Shown: positions 7,598 to 14,300 of the stretch, in pieces
Position numbering within the stretch: position 1 is the first letter of the stretch
How the letters are laid out: each line of letters starts with the position of its first letter
Origin: B75-G9 sp964564905
Lineage (GTDB): Archaea; Hadarchaeota; Hadarchaeia; Hadarchaeales; Hadarchaeaceae
DNA length: 15,900 bases
Direction: 5' to 3'
Assembly (NCBI GenBank): GCA_964564905.1
Contig: CAZMCI010000023.1
Span: 1 to 15,900 of the forward strand
Position numbers and translations under genes: made by a program
The notes under the pieces: generated by a model
Databases searched by the model: none
Told to the model about the DNA's origin: nothing
Seen by the model: only the letters and a program-made list of their open reading frames with translations

Positions 7598-8422
7598 CTA
7601 CTGTAGTAATGCAACGTAGTCTCCGAGAGATATTCCCAGATTTCTTGCCACCGGGGCGCATTTGGCCTTGATCACGTAGAAAAACCGGCCCTCTTGGGGC
7701 AACTCGGTCAGGGTCTCGTAGTTTCCCATTCCTTTCGCCACCACAAGATCCGCCCGCTGAAATCTCTTCCTAAGCGCTTGGGAAACCAGGTGGGGGTAAA
7801 AGCCCACCACAGGCGGAGCTGTAAGCACCTCCACCGGAAGTTCGATACCAGCTTGCTGGATGTCCCCAATGCTCAAATCGTTCTGAACCGGCGCTTCTTT
7901 CACCACATATCCGACTCGCGTCTTTTGATTTAAAAATTTCAGAAATGGGATGTCGAAAAACACTTCGGCAGCGTTGTCAGCGAGGTAAAGTACATCGTCC
8001 GCGCGGTCTATCTTCTTTTCGAGTTCTGGTATGTGGTCAATGCCAAATTTTGGTCTCCTCAAAAATTCGCGGTCCAAGCTGTTGGGATCGATGAAAAAGT
8101 CTACAGAGTTTCCCACTGCGGCAACTTCCACTGCACTTCTCAGGTCTTCACCAACCTTTATCCTAGAAAACGCCTGCCTTGCTTTTTCCAGTTCAACCAG
8201 TTTCTGCTCCCGAAAGGGATCTGGATTTTTGGATATGGCCCTGTTCGCCCGGTGAAACTCATTTGACAGGTCAGGTGGAACGACGTTTGTAGAGAATCGG
8301 CTCATTATTCGGGATATCTCGTTTTCGATTCGGTTTCTGAGTTCTGGATCGGACGTAGCGAGGTCGGCCACCTGGCGCATGAGTTTTCGCAGACAAGCTT
8401 CACATTCAGGTCCGGCTTTCAT
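7598..8422 (-). CDS. DUF89 / ARMT1-like damage-control metal-dependent phosphatase
   Basis: Member of the DUF89 family, whose characterised members are metal-dependent phosphatases that remove damaged or overflow phosphometabolites (sugar phosphates, phosphopantetheine). Archaeal-type features are Cys7 and Cys10 (CEAC) at the N-terminus, VGNSVDFF (residues 103-110), LADNAAEVFFD (147-157) with the Asp/Asn metal ligands, KEAPVQND (175-182), VVAKGMGNYETL (227-238) and FYVIKAKC (248-255). The length of 274 residues is normal. An in-frame GTG at 8434 is part of the ribosome binding site (GGTGGGAG), so I place the start at ATG 8422. It lies between a HAD phosphatase 36 bases upstream and an MFS transporter downstream, which suggests a clean-up phosphatase unit with an exporter. 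That functional link is inference. Confidence 0.9.
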   Translation of the reverse strand: MKAGPECEACLRKLMRQVADLATSDPELRNRIENEISRIMSRFSTNVVPPDLSNEFHRANRAISKNPDPFREQKLVELEKARQAFSRIKVGEDLRSAVEVAAVGNSVDFFIDPNSLDREFLRRPKFGIDHIPELEKKIDRADDVLYLADNAAEVFFDIPFLKFLNQKTRVGYVVKEAPVQNDLSIGDIQQAGIELPVEVLTAPPVVGFYPHLVSQALRKRFQRADLVVAKGMGNYETLTELPQEGRFFYVIKAKCAPVARNLGISLGDYVALLQ

Positions 8423-8458
8423 GTGCTCTCCCACCTGAGTATATGTAAAATCGAAATA

Positions 8459-9118
8459 TCAATACCGCTGGTCGGGCTTATCCCGCAGGACAGCGCTTGA
8501 AAACTCCCTCAGATTTCTGACCACATCCGCTCCAGAACGCTTCCCGTCTCGGTCTAAGAAAAATGCTTTGATTCCAGTCTCTCTTGGTGCCAGATAGTCA
8601 AAAACCCAGTTATCCCCAACATGAACTGTTTCGCCCGGGGAAACGTCCATCCTTTTCAAAACATCGGAGTAAAACGCCCCAGTTTTCTTCACAAGCCCGA
8701 AATCCGAAGTGGCGGAAAAAACTCTCTTCAAATACCTTCCGATACCCGACTGCTCTATTTCCACTTCTGCTAGCTCCCTGGACCCGTTGGTTATTACTAT
8801 CACATCGAACCTCCGGCTGAGCTTTTCCAAGACTTCATGTACTTCCGGATATGTCTTAACCTCGTGTCTGCACTCCGCCACGAGTTTCCGCCAGTCCCCG
8901 GGTAGATCGAATTCCCTCCACCAGTACCCGATATCATACCACTCAACCCGCTCCATCCCAACGCCATCATATCTCCTGGTGATCTCCCTCAGTGCTTTTT
9001 CTGGGTCCATTCCCCACCTTTGAGCATAACGTCTTGACATCCCCCTGAACCACAGGGAATTCGCAAAGTCCCAGTTTATCAGGGTGCCGTCCAAGTCGAA
9101 GGAAATTACCTTTATCAT
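8459..9118 (-). CDS. HAD-family hydrolase (phosphatase)
   Basis: Cytosolic HAD-superfamily phosphatase of 219 residues with all four motifs: FDLDGT with nucleophile Asp8 and Asp10, the Thr110 motif (VITNGS), a conserved Lys near 144-145, and GDNWVFD (168-174) supplying the metal-binding acids. A helical cap of about 70 residues is inserted after motif I (subfamily I). The chosen start is MIKVISFDLDG. Upstream in-frame codons would add residues outside the family and would run into the divergent metalloprotease gene. It is the first gene of the minus-strand run with DUF89 and MFS. The substrate is unknown, perhaps a phosphoglycolate-like or other small phosphate. Confidence 0.88.
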   Translation of the reverse strand: MIKVISFDLDGTLINWDFANSLWFRGMSRRYAQRWGMDPEKALREITRRYDGVGMERVEWYDIGYWWREFDLPGDWRKLVAECRHEVKTYPEVHEVLEKLSRRFDVIVITNGSRELAEVEIEQSGIGRYLKRVFSATSDFGLVKKTGAFYSDVLKRMDVSPGETVHVGDNWVFDYLAPRETGIKAFFLDRDGKRSGADVVRNLREFSSAVLRDKPDQRY

Positions 9119-9152
9119 ATGGATCAACAGATATTTTGAACCAAAGTAATTA
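9119..9152. promoter_or_regulatory. Short divergent promoter region
   Basis: Thirty-four bases separate the divergent HAD and metalloprotease starts. The stretch is AT-rich and contains GATATTTT on the plus strand (about 9131-9138), which could serve as a TATA-like element for the plus-strand gene, with weaker AT-rich candidates for the other. Both mRNAs would be nearly leaderless. The assignment rests on composition and spacing only. Confidence 0.3.
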
Positions 9153-9656
9153 ATGAATAACGTGAGCCACATGAAAAGCTCCAATCTTCTCATCTTTGGG
9201 GAGCGCTTCGAGTTCCGCGAGAATGGGTCGCTGATAGTCGACTTTGATGAGAAAGTTATCGAGCTCGATCCTAGAAATTATAACCATCTCAGGAGACTCG
9301 AGCGGATCCTGAAACGAAGACTCCTGCTCGAACTTGAACCAGTAGTTCAGGAATATTGTAAAAAGCTGGGGGTGGGGTTCAAACGGATAACCATAAGAAA
9401 GCAGCGGAGCAGGTGGGGGTCCTGCTCGGCCGACGGGACTCTGAACTTCAACCTCTGGCTCATCAGTCTCCCAAGGGAACTCATCCGGTACGTCGCGTGG
9501 CATGAGGTCGCGCACCTAAGGGAAAAAAACCATGGCAGGGCGTTTCGTGAGTTGATAAAGATGGAATTCAATTACCGCGAGATGGAAAAACGTCTGAAAG
9601 AATATTGGTTTATCGGTAAGGAGACTAGCTTTCTATTCGATCAAGGTAAAGCCTAG
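9153..9656 (+). CDS. YgjP-like (DUF45) zinc metallopeptidase-type protein
   Basis: Member of the YgjP/DUF45 family, whose members have a gluzincin-like fold. The signature is clear: RSRWGSCS (residues 86-92), then WHEVAHLREKNHGRAF with the HExxH zinc motif at 117-121 and the third His at 127. The length of 167 residues is short, matching the minimal family form with little N-terminal extension. The start could be ATG 9153 or ATG 9171. Neither has a good ribosome binding site, and a leaderless message from 9153 is possible. The 3' end overlaps the convergent DUF998 gene by 32 bases. The biochemical substrate of the family is not well settled. Confidence 0.88.
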   Translation: MNNVSHMKSSNLLIFGERFEFRENGSLIVDFDEKVIELDPRNYNHLRRLERILKRRLLLELEPVVQEYCKKLGVGFKRITIRKQRSRWGSCSADGTLNFNLWLISLPRELIRYVAWHEVAHLREKNHGRAFRELIKMEFNYREMEKRLKEYWFIGKETSFLFDQGKA

Positions 9657-10200
9657 CTCCTTCCACCATGACCCAAACTGATGCGGTGAGGGCTGAAAGG
9701 GTTTGTGGAACCGCTATGCCATCCCAGTTGAGGAACCAGGGAACGGATGAAAGGATCCCTGCTCCTACTGTCAAGGATCCGAACCTCTTGAATCCCGCCA
9801 TGAACTCGCTGGCGCCGAACAGGAAAAGCGAGATGGGAAACAGCAATAAGAACGCTACCGAGAAGAGGGTATGGATCGCCACGGATGTGACCGGAAATAA
9901 TCCTATGCCGAACAGGGCGAAGGCGTCAATGAAAAACAATGCCGCTCCCACACGAGCCAGAACTCGCCCTCTGACGGCTGCAAAGAGACCAGCCGCAAAA
10001 ACCATAGCGAGAATCCCCCCACTCACAAGTCCAGAGTTGAACACCCAAGCGGCTTCTCCAACTCCGAGATCGCTCAGCGCGTTCACCGTCCAGCTGAACC
10101 AGGGGGACATAGAGATGGCGATGAAAATGCAGGAGAACGCCACCACCGGAACAATCACTCCACAAACCCCGGCAACTTTTATCGCGTTTTTCCTTTCCAT
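9625..10200 (-). CDS. DUF998 family integral membrane protein
   Basis: Predicted membrane protein of 191 residues with about six hydrophobic helices. The N-terminal region (GVCGVIVPVVAFSCIFIAISMSP), the following WFSWTVNALSDLG and the GIGLFP segment are typical of DUF998 proteins, which are common in archaea and have no firmly known function. A GGAGG site seven bases before the ATG supports the start. Its first 22 bases overlap the end of the FdrA-like gene on the same strand, so the two are translationally coupled. It converges with the YgjP-like gene and shares 32 bases with it. Confidence 0.8.
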   Translation of the reverse strand: MERKNAIKVAGVCGVIVPVVAFSCIFIAISMSPWFSWTVNALSDLGVGEAAWVFNSGLVSGGILAMVFAAGLFAAVRGRVLARVGAALFFIDAFALFGIGLFPVTSVAIHTLFSVAFLLLFPISLFLFGASEFMAGFKRFGSLTVGAGILSSVPWFLNWDGIAVPQTLSALTASVWVMVEGARLYLDRIES

Positions 10201-11399
10201 ACTTTTCCCTCCGTGGCTATGAGTGCGGCCATGCGGGCGGCCCGGGCGTTGGAGTGTACTACCACAACACCTGCTTTTTGGAGGATTTCACGTTGGGTCA
10301 TCAAATTTTGAGGATCTTGCTCTGTGCCGACAATCGATGCTACCACGCTCAAGTATCCTCCGGTTTGCCTTGCCATCCGCTTTGCCTTCCCTACTGCCTG
10401 AGCCAGCTCCGTGGCCGGGTCTGGGTGAGCGCAGTTTCCCAGTATCACATCCAACAGGATCACCGCTGCTTCCCAATCTCGGGCTTCCTTCACTAGTCGC
10501 TCACATCGTGGCTTCAAATCGACGGCGGGGTGGGTACCCTCGGAGAGCCCAAGTGCCCCGAGGTCCACACAAGTGTGTCCCCGACTAGAGCGGGGATCGG
10601 GAAGGCGCAAGCGTGGTTTCAGCGGGATATTCGAACGAACGGTTCCGACGAGCTCTCGGAGGATTATTTGCGTTTCGGTACAGAGCATCCCGCCGGAATA
10701 CAAACCGCGGACATAACGTTGCCCGTAGCCGAATTCTGAATATTCACGTTTCGCAATTTCTTGTAACTCTGGAGTCAGCGGGGGAGCGACAGGTTTTGGG
10801 TCCGTGCCTTTCGCGAGCGAAACCGCGTAGGCGACTGCATCTTCAAGTGTTTGAGCGAAATACACGCCTCTTGCAGGGTTGATTTTTGCTCCCAGAAAGC
10901 AGCGCACCGCGGGTTTTTTAGCGTTCCTGACTTCATCAAGCACTTTTTTGGCGATGTTGGTGCTCGGAGCCGGAGCGACGACCACGATTACCTCAGTGTT
11001 GTCGTCCGTTGCGAGAAATTTCAACGCGGATAGGGTTCCCGTGCCGCCAACTTTTTGAGAGAGATCTCGCGGACCCACTCCAAGTGCATGTGATACTCCA
11101 ACTTCATTCACGAGACATGAGAGTTCTTGAAGCCCACTTCCGTGTGTGCATATAATTCCGACTGGCCCTTGGTGAACCGAGTTCCATATTCCAAACCCCT
11201 CCCCGTTTAAAATCGAAGTACCACACCGGGGGCCAAGTAAAAGTAATTTGTTTTTAAACGCCTTGTGTTTAAGTTTTGTCTCCACGGTAAGCGGTACGCC
11301 AGTGCTCAGGAGAACCACATGTCGTCCAGAGTTCAGGGCATCCATCGCTTTTTGACTGGCGATTGGACCTGGGTCTGAAATCGTGACAACCTCGGTCAT
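10179..11399 (-). CDS. FdrA-like protein (succinyl-CoA synthetase alpha-related), N-terminally short
   Basis: Related to FdrA, a protein built from succinyl-CoA synthetase alpha-like domains. E. coli FdrA is linked to oxamate carbamoyltransferase in allantoin breakdown. Family traits here are SDPGPIASQKAMDAL (residues 8-22), GPRCGTSILNG (56-66, compare GPDCGT), GIICTHGSGLQEL (81-93), HALGVGPRDLSQKVGG (104-119) and a second CoA-ligase-like domain with VDLGAL and VILLDVILG. At 406 residues it appears to lack the N-terminal region of the roughly 555-residue E. coli protein. The usual partners (YlbE/YlbF-type proteins, carbamate kinase) are absent from the window. The upstream GGATGAG ribosome binding site is poorly spaced. 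The activity is unknown. An acyl-CoA or carbamoyl-transfer role is possible. Confidence 0.78.
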   Translation of the reverse strand: MTEVVTISDPGPIASQKAMDALNSGRHVVLLSTGVPLTVETKLKHKAFKNKLLLLGPRCGTSILNGEGFGIWNSVHQGPVGIICTHGSGLQELSCLVNEVGVSHALGVGPRDLSQKVGGTGTLSALKFLATDDNTEVIVVVAPAPSTNIAKKVLDEVRNAKKPAVRCFLGAKINPARGVYFAQTLEDAVAYAVSLAKGTDPKPVAPPLTPELQEIAKREYSEFGYGQRYVRGLYSGGMLCTETQIILRELVGTVRSNIPLKPRLRLPDPRSSRGHTCVDLGALGLSEGTHPAVDLKPRCERLVKEARDWEAAVILLDVILGNCAHPDPATELAQAVGKAKRMARQTGGYLSVVASIVGTEQDPQNLMTQREILQKAGVVVVHSNARAARMAALIATEGKVWKGKTR

Positions 11400-11443
11400 G
11401 CTATCTCATCCAAACAAGAAGGCTGTAAGGTTAAGTAGATAAC

Positions 11444-11757
11444 GTAACCTCCTTCCCGCGCGCAGGGGCTTTCGCTTTTCGTTCGCGCACGTCCTCACCG
11501 CCTCCGCCCGGGGAGCGTTTCGCGGAAGCTTTTCCCCTTTCGGGTACTGCAGGTTCCTGTTTCTGCTCACCGGATTCGATCCCCTTTCCGGAGGGCATCC
11601 TTCAGCCGCGCGACCTGGTTACGGAGGTCCCGGTCTTCACAAGCGTGAATTCGGGTAGCTCCTTCCTACTCAACGGGTACTTGGGTGGAGGTCCTATAAA
11701 CGGAAAAAGCTGTTCTTCCAGCTTTCGGAAGGGGGACCTCCCGCCGATAGAGTTAAA
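11444..11757 (-). mobile_element. IS200/IS605-like non-autonomous element C (solo omega-RNA-like)
   Basis: Third copy (about 314 bp), in the 393-base gap between fdrA-like and PPC genes. On the minus strand its 3' end is GAAAGCCCC, a CCC/GGG hairpin, then GGAGGTTAC. The other end has a perfect seven-pair hairpin AAAGCTG/CAGCTTT (loop TTCTTC) next to CTTCC/GGAAG, then GGGGACCTCCCGCCGA and GTTAAA. The core is nearly identical to element B and includes the CACAAGCGTGAATTCGGG motif. A CCTATAAAC sequence near 11692-11700 could act as a TATA box for the downstream PPC gene, and the minus-strand 3' end points at the fdrA-like gene 45 bases away, so it may influence both neighbours. No coding capacity for TnpA or TnpB. 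Confidence 0.6.
11495..11563 (+). repeat. Highly conserved core repeat, copy 2 (in element C)
   Basis: Partner of 6071-6139 with three mismatches in 69 positions by eye, in direct orientation and about 5.4 kb away. Such conservation in a non-coding segment suggests either recent spread or selection on an RNA. Confidence 0.85.
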
Positions 11758-11792
11758 GTAAGCAAGCCACGAAGAGAAAGAAGGGTGAGGCG

Positions 11793-12239
11793 TTGGAGCA
11801 TGCGAGTTACAAGCCCGGAAGGCTCATTTTATGTAAGCTGGAGCACGGCGCTGAGTTGGTACAGTCGATTTTGAGGTTTGTTCACGAAAAACGAGTCAAA
11901 ATGGCAGTGTTTGAGGTGATTGGCTCAGTAAAGGAAGCGGAGATAGCCTATTACCAGCAGCATAAACAAACTTACTCGACAACCAAGCTCAAACAACCTC
12001 TCGAGATCGCCCACTGCTTTGGCAATCTCTCGTTCAAAGAAGGTATTCCATTTCCCCACATTCATGTGGTGCTGGCCGATGCGAAGGGCAGGGCCTATGC
12101 GGGACATCTGATAAGTGCGAAGGTGTTTGCGGCCGAGCTTCATCTCCAAGAACTATTGGGTAAAAAACTAGAACGAGAACACGACACGACGACCGGCTTA
12201 TCATTATGGAATTTTGGGAGACGACCAAATGCGCAATAA
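11793..12239 (+). CDS. PPC/DUF296-domain protein
   Basis: Single PPC (plants and prokaryotes conserved)/DUF296 domain of 148 residues. The plant relatives are AT-hook DNA-binding proteins. Prokaryotic ones are small trimers with no settled role, often assumed to be DNA-related. Family features are a start around LILCKLEHGAELVQSI (residues 11-26), EVIGSVKEAEIAYY (41-54), EIAHCFGNLS (71-80), PHIHVVLAD (88-96) and AGHLISAKVFAAELHL (103-118). His74, His89, His91 and His105 could bind metal. The TTG start is favoured by GGTGAGG, with GG seven bases upstream. It overlaps the next gene by 11 bases. Its promoter probably lies within or next to element C. Confidence 0.85.
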   Translation: MEHASYKPGRLILCKLEHGAELVQSILRFVHEKRVKMAVFEVIGSVKEAEIAYYQQHKQTYSTTKLKQPLEIAHCFGNLSFKEGIPFPHIHVVLADAKGRAYAGHLISAKVFAAELHLQELLGKKLEREHDTTTGLSLWNFGRRPNAQ

Positions 12240-12624
12240 GGCGGCGGCGGGTCTGGCGATTCTCGCGGGTGTTTTATTGCTCAGCGCGGGGGTTACGGGT
12301 GCGGCAACTTGGCAGACGATTCGGAATTTCGTGGTGGCACTCATCGGGGATCACTGGGCGCTAATTCTGCTGTTTCAAGCACTGATCTTCATAGCCTCCC
12401 TCGGAGGGGTGGCCGTGATATGTGGCGGGATCCTCGTGGGGGCCGGACGGACTTTCCTCGGCAAGCTGTTCATCCTGCTTGGGACAGGGACAGGGCTTCT
12501 GGGGCTGGTGCTCGCGGTGATGCTGCCCTGGTTTCGGCAGGGTAGTGCATCGCTTGCCCTGGGAACGACAACTGGAACTTTTGGGATAATTTTTTCGGTA
12601 GTGGCGAGGATGATAGCGAAATAA
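12229..12624 (+). CDS. Small hydrophobic membrane protein, unknown
   Basis: Unrecognised protein of 131 residues with about four predicted membrane helices: an N-terminal one (AGLAILAGVLLLSAGV), LILLFQALIFIASLGGVAVI, LFILLGTGTGLLGLVLAV, and a Gly/Thr-rich C-terminal segment. Few charged residues are present (RNK at the N-terminus, AGR and R near loops, ARMIAK at the end). The ATG at 12229 overlaps the PPC gene by 11 bases and is preceded by GGGAG, so the two are probably translated together. An alternative TTG at 12214 has no clear site. A role coupled to the PPC protein is not known. Confidence 0.7.
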   Translation: MRNKAAAGLAILAGVLLLSAGVTGAATWQTIRNFVVALIGDHWALILLFQALIFIASLGGVAVICGGILVGAGRTFLGKLFILLGTGTGLLGLVLAVMLPWFRQGSASLALGTTTGTFGIIFSVVARMIAK

Positions 12625-12625
12625 C

Positions 12626-12637
12626 AAATATATAAAA
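12626..12637 (+). promoter_or_regulatory. TATA-rich promoter before the RNA candidate
   Basis: AAATATATAAAA directly follows the stop of the membrane protein gene. It is a strong archaeal TATA-box match. With usual spacing, transcription would start near 12651-12658, where no protein gene begins. This is the main reason to propose an RNA gene downstream. Confidence 0.5.
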
Positions 12638-12648
12638 AAATACTCTTC

Positions 12649-12848
12649 GGGCACCCATCACGGAGGCGAAAGCCGTAGGAAAAACGCCCCCTTACGTGAG
12701 GGGGATATACTGTTTGGGTTCATCTTGATGCTGGTCTGACTGGTTATTTGTGGTGGTTTCTGAAAATGTCGGGACGATTCCGGTATTGATCGGTGAAATC
12801 ATCGTGACGATAGGTGCTCCGCGCAGGGGAAAATCTCGAAAACGGAGC
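12649..12848 (+). ncRNA. Candidate structured non-coding RNA, unknown family
   Basis: This 245-base gap between the membrane protein and the convergent queC holds no convincing protein gene but much potential structure. GGGCACC (12649-12655) can pair with GGTGCTC (12813-12819), and CACG (12659-12662) with CGTG (12803-12806), which closes the whole region. Inside are a GGC-GAAA-GCC hairpin (12665-12674), CCCCCT/AGGGGG (12687-12704), and a GATT-CCG / CGG-AATC helix (12776-12800). A further hairpin GCTCCG (12816-12821) / CGGAGC (12843-12848) would compete with the closing helix, as in a switch or a terminator. A TATA box lies just upstream. It does not show RNase P, SRP, 5S, C/D or H/ACA signatures that I can see. 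Confidence 0.45.
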
Positions 12849-12869
12849 AAATAAACTCTATCTCTTTTG

Positions 12870-13520
12870 TCAATCGGAATAAATGGTTGGGTCCTTTATC
12901 CCTGCCTCTTCAAATGCACATTTCCTGTTTCTGCACGACTCGCAGCGTCCGCAGTGGAGTTCACCGTCCAAATAGCAGCTCCATGTCAGCTCGAGAGGGA
13001 CCCCGAGTTCGACACCAAGTTTTATCACTTCTGCTTTTGTCTTATCCCCAAGCGGGTCCCTGACCGTTAGTTTGGTCTCGGTACCTGAGGATATTGCCTG
13101 AGAAATCGCGGACACAAAATCCTGCCGGCAATCTGGATAAAATTTAGCATCGTCTTTCTGAGCACCGTAAAAAATCACATCCGCACCGATGGCAGCAGCA
13201 TAACCTGCAGCGATCGAGAGGAAAATCCCGTTCCTGAACGGCACCACAACACTTTGTTCGAACCGCTCGGGCATCGGCATGTTTTTGTCGAGAAGAGCTG
13301 TCACACCTTGCCCATAGATGTCTTTCAGGAAAGAGATGTCAACTACCCTGTGTTCCTTAACGTTCAACGCTTTGGCGATTTTTTTTGCACTTTCAATTTC
13401 CTTTGTCGCTATTTGTCCATAGTTAAAAGAGAGGCAGTAGAGCTCGTAACCCTCACGCTTTGCAATCGCAGCCGCCACGGCGCTGTCGAGGCCGCCGGAG
13501 AGCAAACAAACCGCTTTCAT
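12870..13520 (-). CDS. queC: 7-cyano-7-deazaguanine synthase QueC
   Basis: ATP-dependent enzyme that converts 7-carboxy-7-deazaguanine and ammonia to preQ0. In archaea preQ0 is placed in tRNA at position 15 and made into archaeosine. The PP-loop SGGLDSA is at residues 8-14. The C-terminal zinc cysteines are Cys182, Cys190, Cys193 and Cys196 (CYLDGELHCGRCESC). FYGAQKDDAKFYPDCR and the RDPLGDKTKAEVI segment are typical. The length of 216 residues is normal. I place the start at MKAVCLLSGG because GGATGTGA, close to a perfect anti-16S match, lies just upstream of that ATG. The farther GTG adds six residues that do not fit the family. No other queuosine or archaeosine genes are adjacent. Confidence 0.95.
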   Translation of the reverse strand: MKAVCLLSGGLDSAVAAAIAKREGYELYCLSFNYGQIATKEIESAKKIAKALNVKEHRVVDISFLKDIYGQGVTALLDKNMPMPERFEQSVVVPFRNGIFLSIAAGYAAAIGADVIFYGAQKDDAKFYPDCRQDFVSAISQAISSGTETKLTVRDPLGDKTKAEVIKLGVELGVPLELTWSCYLDGELHCGRCESCRNRKCAFEEAGIKDPTIYSD

Positions 13521-13600
13521 CTGTGTCACATCCAACACTTCAAGGGTAAACTAAAAAGCCTTTTATGAACAGTTAATCTCGCTGGAGGTTCTGGAGTTCC

Positions 13601-14290
13601 ATGCTCACCGCCAAGGCAGTCATCTTCGACTTGGATTGCACTCTGGTAGATACTTTGGACCGATTTTTTGAAGTTTTCAACGAGTTGTTGAAAAAATACG
13701 GAAAAAAACCCCTCACGCGGGACAAATTCAACGAGGTGTACATCGCAGACAAGCTAGACGATTTGATAGCCGAGCCTTCGGATGCAGGAAGTGAGGAAAA
13801 GTTGCATAAATTCTGGATGGAGTTCCTCTATCGGTACCGCGATGGTGATCCTAAAGCAACTCTCATCCCGGGGGTGAAAGGTGTTATACAACGTCTTTCC
13901 GAGATGCGAATTCCCATCGCCGTCATAACGAGCTGCATCGTCCCTGCAGACAAATTGAGAGAGGAGCTGGAAAGGTTCAAGATAGGCAGATACGTGAGGG
14001 AAATAGTGACCGCTCACGATGTGGTAGGGGAATTGGAACGCGGGCATCATTTTTCCAAGCTCGAGATACTCAAACTGGCGGCTGAAAAGCTCGGAGCTGA
14101 TTCAAAAGACTGTGTGGTCGTGGGCGACTACTGGAACGACATCCGCGACGGCAAGGCGATGGGTGCCAAAACAGTCGCTGTATTGACCGGAAAAATGCGT
14201 CGGGAGCTTTTGGAGAAGTACGCCCCCGATGCCATAATCGAAAGCGTCCGCGACCTGCCAAAGGTTGTTAAATTCGAAACCCAAAGTTAG
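13601..14290 (+). CDS. HAD-family hydrolase (phosphatase)
   Basis: HAD-superfamily phosphatase of 229 residues with FDLDCTLVDT (Asp10 nucleophile, Asp12 acid/base, Cys in place of the usual Gly), VITSC (Thr110, Ser111), Lys153, and VVGDYWNDI (174-182) with the metal-binding acids. A helical cap follows motif I as in phosphoglycolate phosphatase-like members. It differs clearly from the HAD gene at 8459-9118. A purine-rich site (GGAG, six bases before the ATG) supports the start. It is 10 bases upstream of thpR and divergent from queC, so HAD and thpR probably form an operon. The substrate is unknown. Confidence 0.9.
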   Translation: MLTAKAVIFDLDCTLVDTLDRFFEVFNELLKKYGKKPLTRDKFNEVYIADKLDDLIAEPSDAGSEEKLHKFWMEFLYRYRDGDPKATLIPGVKGVIQRLSEMRIPIAVITSCIVPADKLREELERFKIGRYVREIVTAHDVVGELERGHHFSKLEILKLAAEKLGADSKDCVVVGDYWNDIRDGKAMGAKTVAVLTGKMRRELLEKYAPDAIIESVRDLPKVVKFETQS

Positions 14291-14300
14291 AGGCGATTGA

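Noticed and set aside
12721..12765. Possible C/D box guide RNA (TGATG followed by CTGA motifs)
   Set aside because: The spacing between the TGATG-like and CTGA-like motifs does not fit an archaeal C/D sRNA, and flanking terminal pairing is absent.
12739..12852. GTG-started short frame (about 33 codons, ending in a basic GKSRKRSK tail)
   Set aside because: The peptide looks protein-like but is very short, has no clear ribosome binding site, and overlaps the proposed helices of the RNA candidate. Kept only as an alternative.
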